Origin: CBDUMN01 sp965368335 | GTDB lineage: Bacteria; Pseudomonadota; Alphaproteobacteria; Rhodospirillales; JAPHRK01 | DNA length: 61,401 nt | Reading direction: 5' to 3' | NCBI GenBank assembly: GCA_965368335.1 | Contig: CBDUMN010000006.1 | Span: forward strand, 1 to 61,401 | Part shown: positions 41,901-48,472 of the stretch, piece by piece | How the letters are laid out: every line of letters begins with the position of its first letter | How positions within the stretch are numbered: the stretch's first letter is position 1 | Notes under the pieces: model-generated | What the model saw: only the letters and a program-made list of their open reading frames with translations | Database searches by the model: none | What the model was told of the DNA's origin: nothing | Translations under genes and position numbers: made by a program

Positions 41901-44900
41901 TTATTGTCACCTGGGCGTCGGATGGTCAGGACGGTGATGGACTTGGCATTTATATGCAGCGGTTCAACGCCGATGGGACGACCAACGGAACGGCGATTAC
42001 GGTCAACAATACCGCGCCTGATTTCAGTTCCGGCGCAACCTTGGCTGCAGCATTGGAAAACGATGCGAACCCGGTAGGCGATACCGTCGCCTCGCTGTTT
42101 GGTAGCCAGTTCACCGATACCGACAGCGACGCCATGGCGGGGATCGCCATCACCGCGGATGCTTCAAACGGTGCGGAAGGCAGTTGGGAATACAGCACGG
42201 ATTCAGGGACGACGTGGCATTCTATCGGAACCGTTTCGACCGATGCTGCCTTGATGCTCGACACCACTGCAAAGCTACGGTTTGTACCGGTCGCCAGCTA
42301 CTCCGGTACGCCTGGTGCGTTGACGGTCCATGCCATCGATGATTCGGTAACCAATGGTTTTTCCTACGGCGCGACCCGTGCGCTTTTCGACACCACTACC
42401 GATGACGCTACATCAAGCGTTTCTGCAGCGGGATCGAGCCTTTCGACATCGGTGACTGGAGTTAACGATGCGCCATCGTTCAGCGCGGGCGGCAACTATG
42501 CGGCCATAGCGGAAGATTCGACCAGCCCCACCAGTTTTGATGTCCAGACACTGATTGGCGCGCAGTTCACCGATATCGATGGCGATGCCATGGCCGGTGT
42601 CGCCATTGCCGGGGATGCGTCGACGGCAAGCGAGGGCACTTGGCAGTACAGCACGGATGCAGGTACGACGTGGTACGATATCGGGACGGTCTCGACGAGT
42701 TCGGCGTTGCTGCTCGACAATTCGAGCCATATTCGTTTTATTCCCACTGCCGATTATAACGGAACTGTTGGTTCCTTGACCCTGCATGCAGTTGATGACT
42801 CCACGGCTCTGACCTTTACCAGCGGAACGACAAAACAGACATTCGACACGACGACTGATGACGCCACATCGCCCGTTTCGGCCAGTGGTATTTCCTACGG
42901 TATTGAGGGGATTAATGCGGTCAACGATGCGCCGACGCTCTCTGGTGATTATGCAACAACGAGCTTTAGCGCCGGTCAATCTATCGGGGCCACGGAAATC
43001 TACAATTATGTGGAAACGGGAGATTTCAACAACGATGGCAATCTTGATCTGGCGTTAGCAGACGGTACTGCGTCAGATGTAACGATCCGTCTGGGTGATG
43101 GAGCTGGAGGCTTCGGTGCTGAGTACACAGTGGTTTCGGGGGCTTATGGGCGCCTGCGTGTCGCCGATCTCAATGGCGATAATTATGACGATATCGTCAC
43201 TGGGGCTGGCGATGTTTATCTCAACAATCAGGATAATTCTTTTACCTCGAGTTTCAATTTCGGGACTATCAACCGGCAAACGGCTCTTGGTGATGCGGAT
43301 GGTGACGGCGATTTAGATCTATTGGTTCTCAATCAATCTATCGCACCGAAGCTTTATCTTAACGATGGGTCTGGCGGTTTTACGCTCGGACAAACCTTCA
43401 CTCAGCAGCAAACCACATTTAACGATACGGCAGTGGCCTTTGCAGATTTCGATGGTGATGGTGACCAAGATATTGTTCTTGGCGGTTGGGGCCAGGATGC
43501 CGAGGTTTGGGAAAACGACGGCACCGGAACCTACAGCTTTAACGGATATCTAAATAACAAGTACGATTCCGGCGGCGGAACCGATACCGGAACCGCCTCG
43601 ACCCTAGACATCGAAGCCGCCGATTTCGATGGTGATGGCGATATCGATCTCTATCTGAACAACCGCTATGGCCAGTCATTTGTCTTTAAGAACGATGGCG
43701 ATGGAAACCTGACATTTACCAAAGATGCAGGGTATGGCGGCACAGATGCCGGCCCTCTTGCGGGAACCAACGGACGCGAAAATTCTGCGATTGGCGATCT
43801 GGACGGTGATGGCGACCTGGATATTGTCGCCGCTCATTGGGACGGTGCGGATGAGTACCTGATCAATGATGGGACGGGTGTTTTCACCAATATCAACTCG
43901 ACCAACGCCATTACCACTTACACAAACGATACCTACCAATCGGCCGTTGGCGACTTTAACGGTGATGGATTGGCTGATGTGTTCAAGGCGAGCTACACGG
44001 CCGACCATAGTGAAGTTATTCTCAACACGTCCAATGAGGTGGACTACTGCTACCTGACCGATGTGGCGGTGAGCCCGTTTGCTTCTATGGTGATTGCCGA
44101 TGGGGACTCGACCAATATTGCTTCGGCCAACCTGACCATTACCGGATTTGCTGCAGGAGATGTCCTGTCTGTCGGTATGCCGGGCAGTTTGTCGGTCAAC
44201 TACAATACTTCGACGGGGGTCATGAATATTACCGGCGTCGATTCCATCGCCAATTATCAGACCGCTATTCAGAGCATCACCTTTACGAGCACTACTGACG
44301 CCACTGAAAGCCGGACCATCAGTCTGACGGTCAGTGATGACAGCGGTGGAATCTCTGATCCGCTTACCGCCAAGGTCAATCTCGTCAATACCGATCCCAT
44401 CGTGATTGATTTGGACGGCGACGGCATAGAGACCGTTTCGGCTTCTGAAGGTGTGAGGTTCGATATCGATGGTGATGGCGTGAAAGAGCAAACCGGTTGG
44501 GTTGCGCCTGACGATGGCTTGCTGGCGGCCGACCTTAACGATAATGGCTCGATTGATGATGTCGGTGAGTTGGTGTCGCCCTCGTTCAACTATGAGAATG
44601 CCAATCCGGGCGACCTGACCTCTTCGGCGGATGTGATGGCGCTTTATGATGAAAATAAAGACGGCCTGATTTCTTCTGAGGATGAAATCTACGACAAACT
44701 GGTTATTTGGCAGGATGCAAACAGCAACGGCATTTCAGAGGCTGGTGAATTGACCAGTCTTGCCGATGCCGGAATTGAAAGTCTCCAGCTTTCCTTCGTC
44801 AAGGCGGGCAAGAGCCAGGATGGCGCAACTTTGACCAAGCTTGGCGAAACCAACGGAACTGATGGTTCGACCGGGCAGTGGGGTGAGGTCGCCTTCGATT

Positions 44901-44959
44901 CCTATACAGTTGCGCCAAATCAGGATGATGAAACGGGCGTCACCGTCGCCGCCGAATAA
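38999..44959 (+). CDS. Giant FecR-domain repeat protein, probable secreted calcium-binding adhesin
   Basis: This 1986-residue acidic protein starts with TTG 38999 after GGACGAGGG. In order it has an N-terminal region and FecR-like domain (about 104-240, ending near TPVATIGIRGTAGG), an Ala/Gln coiled coil (318-400) and a Gly/Asn/Gln linker with Pro run. An Ig/cadherin-like domain (500-604) and seven repeats of about 55 residues (606-1004; VNTETA...W...G.YAQ.YNADG) follow. Next are two 150-residue cadherin-like repeats (1005-1310) and seven FG-GAP/VCBS motifs such as DFDGDGDQD (1320-1680). It ends in another beta domain and five Ca-binding loops. No signal peptide or RTX nonapeptides are visible; type I secretion is likely but no exporter is nearby. 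Confidence 0.88.
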   Translation: MRQAPITALNAFDADTSFMDVRGMKSPFVHLSSNDWLPEADYARFGPDLVISNDGGEKIVLVGYFENPVDMAVKGANGVIIPAHIVDILAGPEAPMQFAQAGGGALGEPIGQVETLNGTVTVVRATGEKVTLKQGDSLYQGDELVTGADGAVGVTFADESTMSLDADGRLVLDELVYDAGAAEGGGSMMLLKGAMTFVSGQIAKTDPDAMNIKTPVATIGIRGTAGGVVAGEGGETSVVLLSEAGQGGGILTGEITVATSGGVVTVNGGFQGLSITDGTLAPPPPQTMSLNEFGTVFGGAFGMIANPGAFPADVTNAVDKIVARIDAARLAQQAQQEADTAQQEADAARLAAENASPEDKAAADQRAAEAQAKADVARANAAKAETELNNATQEADQAVNQAANTLGNDSLAGNTNLTGGVVSQNGQGQSVEGQGAQGQNNTPTGTQGNNGNTNLEGNSEKDNLFADVGLKNGGDQNGREDGSKDKTIVTKEPPPDDPSPPPPNKPPVVVNAIPDQTGEEGAAFNLTLPADTFSDPDGDSLTYSATFADGAPLSSQGITFDLNDQNEWTFSGTLAAGSAGTHSIKVTVTDGRGGSVSDIFNFTVSENYTETQINTETAGSQQNTSVAALSDGGWIVAWESLGHDNADAGWGVYAQMYNADGSANGSEFLVNTETADAQRNPHVVELTDGDFMIAWDSYSQGSDVYSGIYAQRYNPDGSVDGAEKHLNSSTGGNEANPNLIAMPGGGYALVSRHEGGNSVEYSDQFLQIFDSADTEILSETLINTYTTQHQNPASAVATADGKIITVWESDQQDTSSTKGIFAKVFDPSGPTWGAEFQVNDPSSYNQYAPSAAALANGNVVVAWSDYDTSSQGVNAKIFDSSGTEVVGQFLVNSTATNAQSTPSVATLSGDNFVVVWQGQGDDGGTSYGIYGQIFNASGGKIGAEFQINTETAGDQTAPQVAVLADGDFIVTWASDGQDGDGLGIYMQRFNADGTTNGTAITVNNTAPDFSSGATLAAALENDANPVGDTVASLFGSQFTDTDSDAMAGIAITADASNGAEGSWEYSTDSGTTWHSIGTVSTDAALMLDTTAKLRFVPVASYSGTPGALTVHAIDDSVTNGFSYGATRALFDTTTDDATSSVSAAGSSLSTSVTGVNDAPSFSAGGNYAAIAEDSTSPTSFDVQTLIGAQFTDIDGDAMAGVAIAGDASTASEGTWQYSTDAGTTWYDIGTVSTSSALLLDNSSHIRFIPTADYNGTVGSLTLHAVDDSTALTFTSGTTKQTFDTTTDDATSPVSASGISYGIEGINAVNDAPTLSGDYATTSFSAGQSIGATEIYNYVETGDFNNDGNLDLALADGTASDVTIRLGDGAGGFGAEYTVVSGAYGRLRVADLNGDNYDDIVTGAGDVYLNNQDNSFTSSFNFGTINRQTALGDADGDGDLDLLVLNQSIAPKLYLNDGSGGFTLGQTFTQQQTTFNDTAVAFADFDGDGDQDIVLGGWGQDAEVWENDGTGTYSFNGYLNNKYDSGGGTDTGTASTLDIEAADFDGDGDIDLYLNNRYGQSFVFKNDGDGNLTFTKDAGYGGTDAGPLAGTNGRENSAIGDLDGDGDLDIVAAHWDGADEYLINDGTGVFTNINSTNAITTYTNDTYQSAVGDFNGDGLADVFKASYTADHSEVILNTSNEVDYCYLTDVAVSPFASMVIADGDSTNIASANLTITGFAAGDVLSVGMPGSLSVNYNTSTGVMNITGVDSIANYQTAIQSITFTSTTDATESRTISLTVSDDSGGISDPLTAKVNLVNTDPIVIDLDGDGIETVSASEGVRFDIDGDGVKEQTGWVAPDDGLLAADLNDNGSIDDVGELVSPSFNYENANPGDLTSSADVMALYDENKDGLISSEDEIYDKLVIWQDANSNGISEAGELTSLADAGIESLQLSFVKAGKSQDGATLTKLGETNGTDGSTGQWGEVAFDSYTVAPNQDDETGVTVAAE

Positions 44960-44964
44960 AACAA

Positions 44965-45381
44965 TTATTCGATAATTAAGGGGATGGGCTGGAAGTCTTT
45001 TTCTTCTTCGACAGCGTAGGCTTGGGGCGTTCCCGCCTTGCCCTTTTCAACAGCGACAATCAACCAAATCAGTTCTTTATCGAGCGCCATCTTTTTATCG
45101 CGTTCCGATGGAATAGGGCTGCCGTCAGGGTGTGAGTGAAAATGCCCGACGATCCGTTCGCTCGATCCTTCCAACTCGCGCATGAGATCGAACTGAAATT
45201 TGGGATCGACCTCAAAACGGATTGTGGCGTCTTCGCTGGTGACGTTCGGTGCGGCTGCCACGCGGGTGACGGCAACATTGTCTCTTCCGGTCCCTACCAG
45301 CAGGCCGCACCCTTCGTTGGGATAGGCTGCTTCCAGGTGCCGGGTTATCCGCCCCAGTTGTTGAGGGGTGAGGCGGATCAC
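44965..45381 (-). CDS. M67 family JAMM/MPN metallopeptidase
   Basis: This 138-residue protein has the JAMM zinc motif: E23 (PNEGCGLL), H82-S83-H84-P85 (GHFHSHPDGSPIPSERD), S92 and D95. Bacterial M67 proteins cleave isopeptide-like or C-terminal extensions of ubiquitin-like sulfur carriers or act in cysteine biosynthesis. I chose GTG 45381, which lies 1 bp after the stop of the DUF6476 gene; an earlier in-frame ATG would overlap that gene by 44 bp. No ThiS/MoaD-like gene is adjacent. Convergent with the giant surface protein. Confidence 0.85.
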   Translation of the reverse strand: MIRLTPQQLGRITRHLEAAYPNEGCGLLVGTGRDNVAVTRVAAAPNVTSEDATIRFEVDPKFQFDLMRELEGSSERIVGHFHSHPDGSPIPSERDKKMALDKELIWLIVAVEKGKAGTPQAYAVEEEKDFQPIPLIIE

Positions 45382-45382
45382 C

Positions 45383-45757
45383 TTACTTGAGCGGTTCCAG
45401 GTTGAGACGGCCGACGACTGCGCCACCGTTCATGTCGACGATGGTCAGGCTATCGGAACCATCGGACCCTTTGAGGTGGAGAATCAGATAAGAGCCGTTG
45501 GGGGTGACGCCTTCCAGTGTCTCGCCTGGGGCCAGAGGAACGGACTTGGTGCCGAAAGATTTCAACGGTGTTTGCGGCGCTGCAGAGGCGATTGGCGCCG
45601 CAGGAGTGGCGGGGGCGGAGGCTGTCGGCGCCCCGGAATCCTTGAAGAATTTAAACCCAGGGTCGGTGGCTTTTTTGTATAGCCCGTATCCGAGAACTCC
45701 CATACCAATGACGATCAGCAATCCCATGCCGATCACTAAACCCTTGAGCGCCTGCAT
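45383..45757 (-). CDS. DUF6476-like small membrane-anchored protein
   Basis: This 124-residue protein has one N-terminal membrane helix (about residues 5-27, KGLVIGMGLLIVIGMGVLGYGLY) and an Ala/Pro-rich linker. A small periplasmic beta domain (LAPGETLEGVTPNGSYLILHLKGSDGSDSLTIVDMNGG) follows. It fits the short alphaproteobacterial family that sits divergent from rluD near rpoH. Function is unknown. It shares only 23 bp with rluD upstream and is followed at once by the JAMM peptidase, so the two minus-strand genes form an operon. Confidence 0.75.
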   Translation of the reverse strand: MQALKGLVIGMGLLIVIGMGVLGYGLYKKATDPGFKFFKDSGAPTASAPATPAAPIASAAPQTPLKSFGTKSVPLAPGETLEGVTPNGSYLILHLKGSDGSDSLTIVDMNGGAVVGRLNLEPLK

Positions 45758-45780
45758 CGTTTCGGTCCAGTCTCCGATGG

Positions 45781-46782
45781 ATGAATGAATTAGACAACAT
45801 GACCGGCCTCGATCCGGTCGATCAAACCCTTACGGCGGAGGTCTCCGAAGAAGCGTCCGGCGAACGGCTCGACCGTTTTTTGGCATCGGCGTTTCCCGAG
45901 CATTCTCGGTCGCGCCTTAAAAGCCTGATCCAAAACGGCCATGTCGCTAACGAAGGCGGGACCATAACCGACCCGTCCTACCGGGTCAAACCGGAGGAGA
46001 CCCTCCGCCTGGAAATTCCAGAAAGCGCCCCCGCCGAACCTCAGCCCGAAAATATTCCACTCAAAGTCGTTTATGAAGATGCATATCTTCTCGTGATTGA
46101 TAAACCTTCCGGGCTGGTGGTCCATCCCGCGCCGGGCAGCGAAACCGGTACGCTGGTCAACGCACTGCTTTATCATTGCGGTGACAGCCTCTCTGGGATC
46201 GGTGGGGTGCGGCGTCCGGGAATCGTTCACCGGCTTGATAAAGACACCAGCGGTTTGATGGTTGTGGCTAAGACCGATGCGGCACATAAAGGTCTGGCCC
46301 AACAGTTTGAAGACCATAGCCTTGAGCGGGCCTATCAGGCCTTGGTTTGGGGGATGCCGAATCCCAGGGAAGGGGAGATTGAGGGAAATATAGGCCGAAA
46401 CCCCCATGATCGGAAAAAGATGGCGGTGGTCAATCGTGGCGGAAAATATGCGCTGACCCGATACAGAGTCATTCAGCCTTTAAACACCTTTGCCGCTTTG
46501 GTCGAATGTCGCCTGGCGACTGGGCGTACCCATCAAATAAGGGTGCATATGTCGAGTATCGGGAATCCGGTCATTGCAGACCCCCTATACGGGAAGGGGG
46601 ATCATCGATGGCTGAAAAAGGCCGGAGAAGAGGTTAAGCAGGCGGTAAAAAATCTTCAAGGCCAGGCTCTTCACGCATATTTGATCGGGTTTAAGCACCC
46701 TATTTCAGGGAAAACCCTCCGTTTCGAAGGGGTGATACCGTGTGAAATCAATGAATTAATCGAAAAAATCAAAAAATTCTAA
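45781..46782 (+). CDS. rluD: 23S rRNA pseudouridine synthase RluD
   Basis: This 333-residue RluA-family enzyme converts uridines of helix 69 of 23S rRNA to pseudouridine. It has an N-terminal S4 domain (ERLDRFLASAFPEHSRSRLKSLIQNGHV) and the catalytic motif RPGIVHRLDKDTSGLMVVAK with the active aspartate. The RTHQIRVHMSSIGNPVIADPLYG segment is also diagnostic. ATG 45781 is used; ATG 45799 is an alternative. The DUF6476, rluD, rpoH order is a recurrent alphaproteobacterial arrangement. The gene precedes rpoH by 138 bp, which contain an FNR-type box. Confidence 0.92.
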   Translation: MNELDNMTGLDPVDQTLTAEVSEEASGERLDRFLASAFPEHSRSRLKSLIQNGHVANEGGTITDPSYRVKPEETLRLEIPESAPAEPQPENIPLKVVYEDAYLLVIDKPSGLVVHPAPGSETGTLVNALLYHCGDSLSGIGGVRRPGIVHRLDKDTSGLMVVAKTDAAHKGLAQQFEDHSLERAYQALVWGMPNPREGEIEGNIGRNPHDRKKMAVVNRGGKYALTRYRVIQPLNTFAALVECRLATGRTHQIRVHMSSIGNPVIADPLYGKGDHRWLKKAGEEVKQAVKNLQGQALHAYLIGFKHPISGKTLRFEGVIPCEINELIEKIKKF

Positions 46783-46827
46783 AATCCCACTATACTTGAC
46801 TGGACAGCTAGGTTATTTTGACTATCA

Positions 46828-46841
46828 TTGATCTTGGTCAA
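46828..46841 (+). promoter_or_regulatory. FNR/FixK/Anr-type binding site upstream of rpoH
   Basis: TTGATCTTGGTCAA fits the TTGAT-N4-GTCAA form used by Anr, Dnr and FixK-type regulators. Its centre (46834.5) lies about 86 bp before the rpoH ATG. A -10-like TTAGGT at 46861-46866 would put the start site near 46873, about 39 bp from the box centre, close to the class II activator position. Two TTGACT boxes just upstream (46796, 46818) might serve other promoters. Confidence 0.55.
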
Positions 46842-46920
46842 GGGTTCGGTGCGTTGCCGGTTAGGTGAGACGCTGAAAGAAACCCAGTTTGGCTCATTTG
46901 GGAATAATGGGAGAAACAGA

Positions 46921-47832
46921 ATGTCTGCACTTTCAACGAGTATTTCCGTAACGCCGGAAAGCAACCTGTCCCGTTATCTGCAGGAAATCCGTAAGTTCCC
47001 TATGTTAACGGCAGAAAAGGAATTTGAGCTTTCCCAGCGTTTTCACGACAAAGAAGATTTGGGTGCGGCGCACCAGTTGGTAAATAGCCATTTGCGCCTT
47101 GTCGCTAAAATCGCCATGGGATACCGCGGTTATGGGCTTCCCGTCGGGGAACTGATCTCGGAAGGCAACGTCGGCATGATGCAAGCGGTCCGTCGTTTTG
47201 ACCACCATCGCGGTTTCCGTCTCGCCACCTATGCCATGTGGTGGATCAGGGCGGCCATTCAGGAGTACATCCTGCATTCTTGGTCGCTCGTAAAAATGGG
47301 CACCACGGCTTCGCAGAAAAAACTGTTTTTCAATCTGCGTAAGCTTAAAGGGCAGATGCAGGCCATTGATGAGGGCGATCTTTCGCCGGAGACCGTGACG
47401 GCGATCTCTGACCGGCTTGATGTATCCGAGGCCGATGTAATCAGCATGAACGCCCGGATGGCTAGCCAGGATCATTCGCTTAATGCGCCGATGCGCGTTG
47501 ATGGAGAAGGTGAGTGGCAGGATTGGTTGGTTGACGACCGTGAAAGCCAGGAGGATGAACTGGGCGAACGGCAGGAACTTGATGTGCGCCGTCAAATGTT
47601 GGCCGAGGCCATGACCCATCTGAATGAACGTGAAAGCCATATTTTGACCGAGCGCCGCTTGAAGGAAAGCCCGACCACGCTTGAAGATTTGAGCCAGGTT
47701 TATGGAATTTCCCGTGAGCGGGTTCGCCAAATCGAGGTGCGTGCTTTCGAAAAGTTGCAAAAAGCGGTTAAGAACGCCGCTATGGGACAGCGGATTGAAA
47801 CCGTTAATAAGCGGGAGTTGCACGTCGCTTAA
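46921..47832 (+). CDS. rpoH: RNA polymerase heat-shock sigma factor RpoH (sigma-32)
   Basis: This 303-residue sigma factor has region 2 (HLRLVAKIAMGYRGYGLPVGELISEGNVGMMQAVRRFDHHRGFRLATYAMWWIRAAIQEYIL) and the RpoH box-like segment (QKKLFFNLRKLKG). Region 4 ends in YGISRERVRQIEVRAFEKLQ. It directs transcription of chaperone and protease genes. ATG 46921 gives the standard N-terminus (MSALSTS...ESNLSRYLQEI); an upstream TTG reading would extend through the promoter region and is rejected. It is followed by a strong bidirectional terminator. The leader contains an FNR-type box, unusual for rpoH. Confidence 0.95.
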   Translation: MSALSTSISVTPESNLSRYLQEIRKFPMLTAEKEFELSQRFHDKEDLGAAHQLVNSHLRLVAKIAMGYRGYGLPVGELISEGNVGMMQAVRRFDHHRGFRLATYAMWWIRAAIQEYILHSWSLVKMGTTASQKKLFFNLRKLKGQMQAIDEGDLSPETVTAISDRLDVSEADVISMNARMASQDHSLNAPMRVDGEGEWQDWLVDDRESQEDELGERQELDVRRQMLAEAMTHLNERESHILTERRLKESPTTLEDLSQVYGISRERVRQIEVRAFEKLQKAVKNAAMGQRIETVNKRELHVA

Positions 47833-47843
47833 TCGGTTGGCTC

Positions 47844-47881
47844 AAATAAATGGCCGTTGCGGAAGCTTCGGCCATTTATTT
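47844..47881. terminator. Bidirectional rho-independent terminator after rpoH
   Basis: AAATAAATGGCCG at 47844-47856 is the perfect complement of CGGCCATTTATTT at 47869-47881, giving a 13-bp stem with a 12-nt loop and T-rich ends on both strands. It serves rpoH and the convergent membrane-protein gene, whose stop codon it overlaps. Confidence 0.9.
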
Positions 47882-48465
47882 TATGACAGATCCAATTCTT
47901 CGACAGATCCACCGCCAATCCCGTTGCTTTCTCCCGCATCGAAACGCTCAAGGGCTGTTTTCTGATCGGCCGTTTGCGCGGTTCCAGATATGGCTGGTTC
48001 GTCGTCGTTGACGTCATCTCCCCATTGCTCAAGCAGTTTCTTTTGTTTGGCTTTTAAAGAGGCGATCTGCTGCTTGTTTACGACGGCGTAGAAGCTTCCA
48101 ACAACCGGTGGGAGGGAGGAAAACAACGCCCAACCAAAGGCTGCACCGCTATACATAACGGCAATGGCGAAAACATCCGACATTTTGTGGAGGACATAGT
48201 CCATGGTGTTGTAGTCCATCCAAAGCTCAAGCAAATAGGGGAAGATTCCCGCAATATTTAGGGAACCAACCGAAAAGGTGGCCGAGTGTTGGTAGCTGCG
48301 GTCGATTAAAAAAGCCACGGCCGTTGGGAGAAGGCCGAAAGTCAATAAAATAACGGTTGGCAAGGAAACCAGCATGAACAGAACGATTAACAGGAGTACA
48401 AGGATTTGGCTCCAGGTGAAACGCCGTTTTGTGAAGCTTGAAATGGGGTTGGGTTGCTTAGCCAT
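47881..48465 (-). CDS. Membrane protein paired with the pseudokinase
   Basis: This 194-residue protein has a basic N-terminus and two or three hydrophobic segments (about residues 17-50, WSQILVLLLIVLFMLVSLPTVILLTFGLLP, and 95-122, DVFAIAVMYSGAAFGWALFSSLPPVV). A cytosolic tail follows that begins as a Lys-rich coiled coil (QIASLKAKQKKLLEQW) and ends acidic (ESNGIGGGSVEELDLS). I recognise no family. It starts 7 bp after the stop of the pseudokinase gene, so the two form an operon, and the pseudokinase itself ends in a membrane helix. A membrane complex of the two is a reasonable inference. Confidence 0.72.
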   Translation of the reverse strand: MAKQPNPISSFTKRRFTWSQILVLLLIVLFMLVSLPTVILLTFGLLPTAVAFLIDRSYQHSATFSVGSLNIAGIFPYLLELWMDYNTMDYVLHKMSDVFAIAVMYSGAAFGWALFSSLPPVVGSFYAVVNKQQIASLKAKQKKLLEQWGDDVNDDEPAISGTAQTADQKTALERFDAGESNGIGGGSVEELDLS

Positions 48466-48472
48466 ACGCCGA

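Noticed and set aside
38999..44959. RTX toxin or classical hemolysin
   Set aside because: No GGxGxDxUx nonapeptide series was found; the Asp-rich motifs are FG-GAP/EF-hand-like.
46828..46920. N-terminal extension of RpoH from an upstream TTG
   Set aside because: The extension runs over the regulatory box and has no homology to sigma factor N-termini; ATG 46921 gives the standard start.
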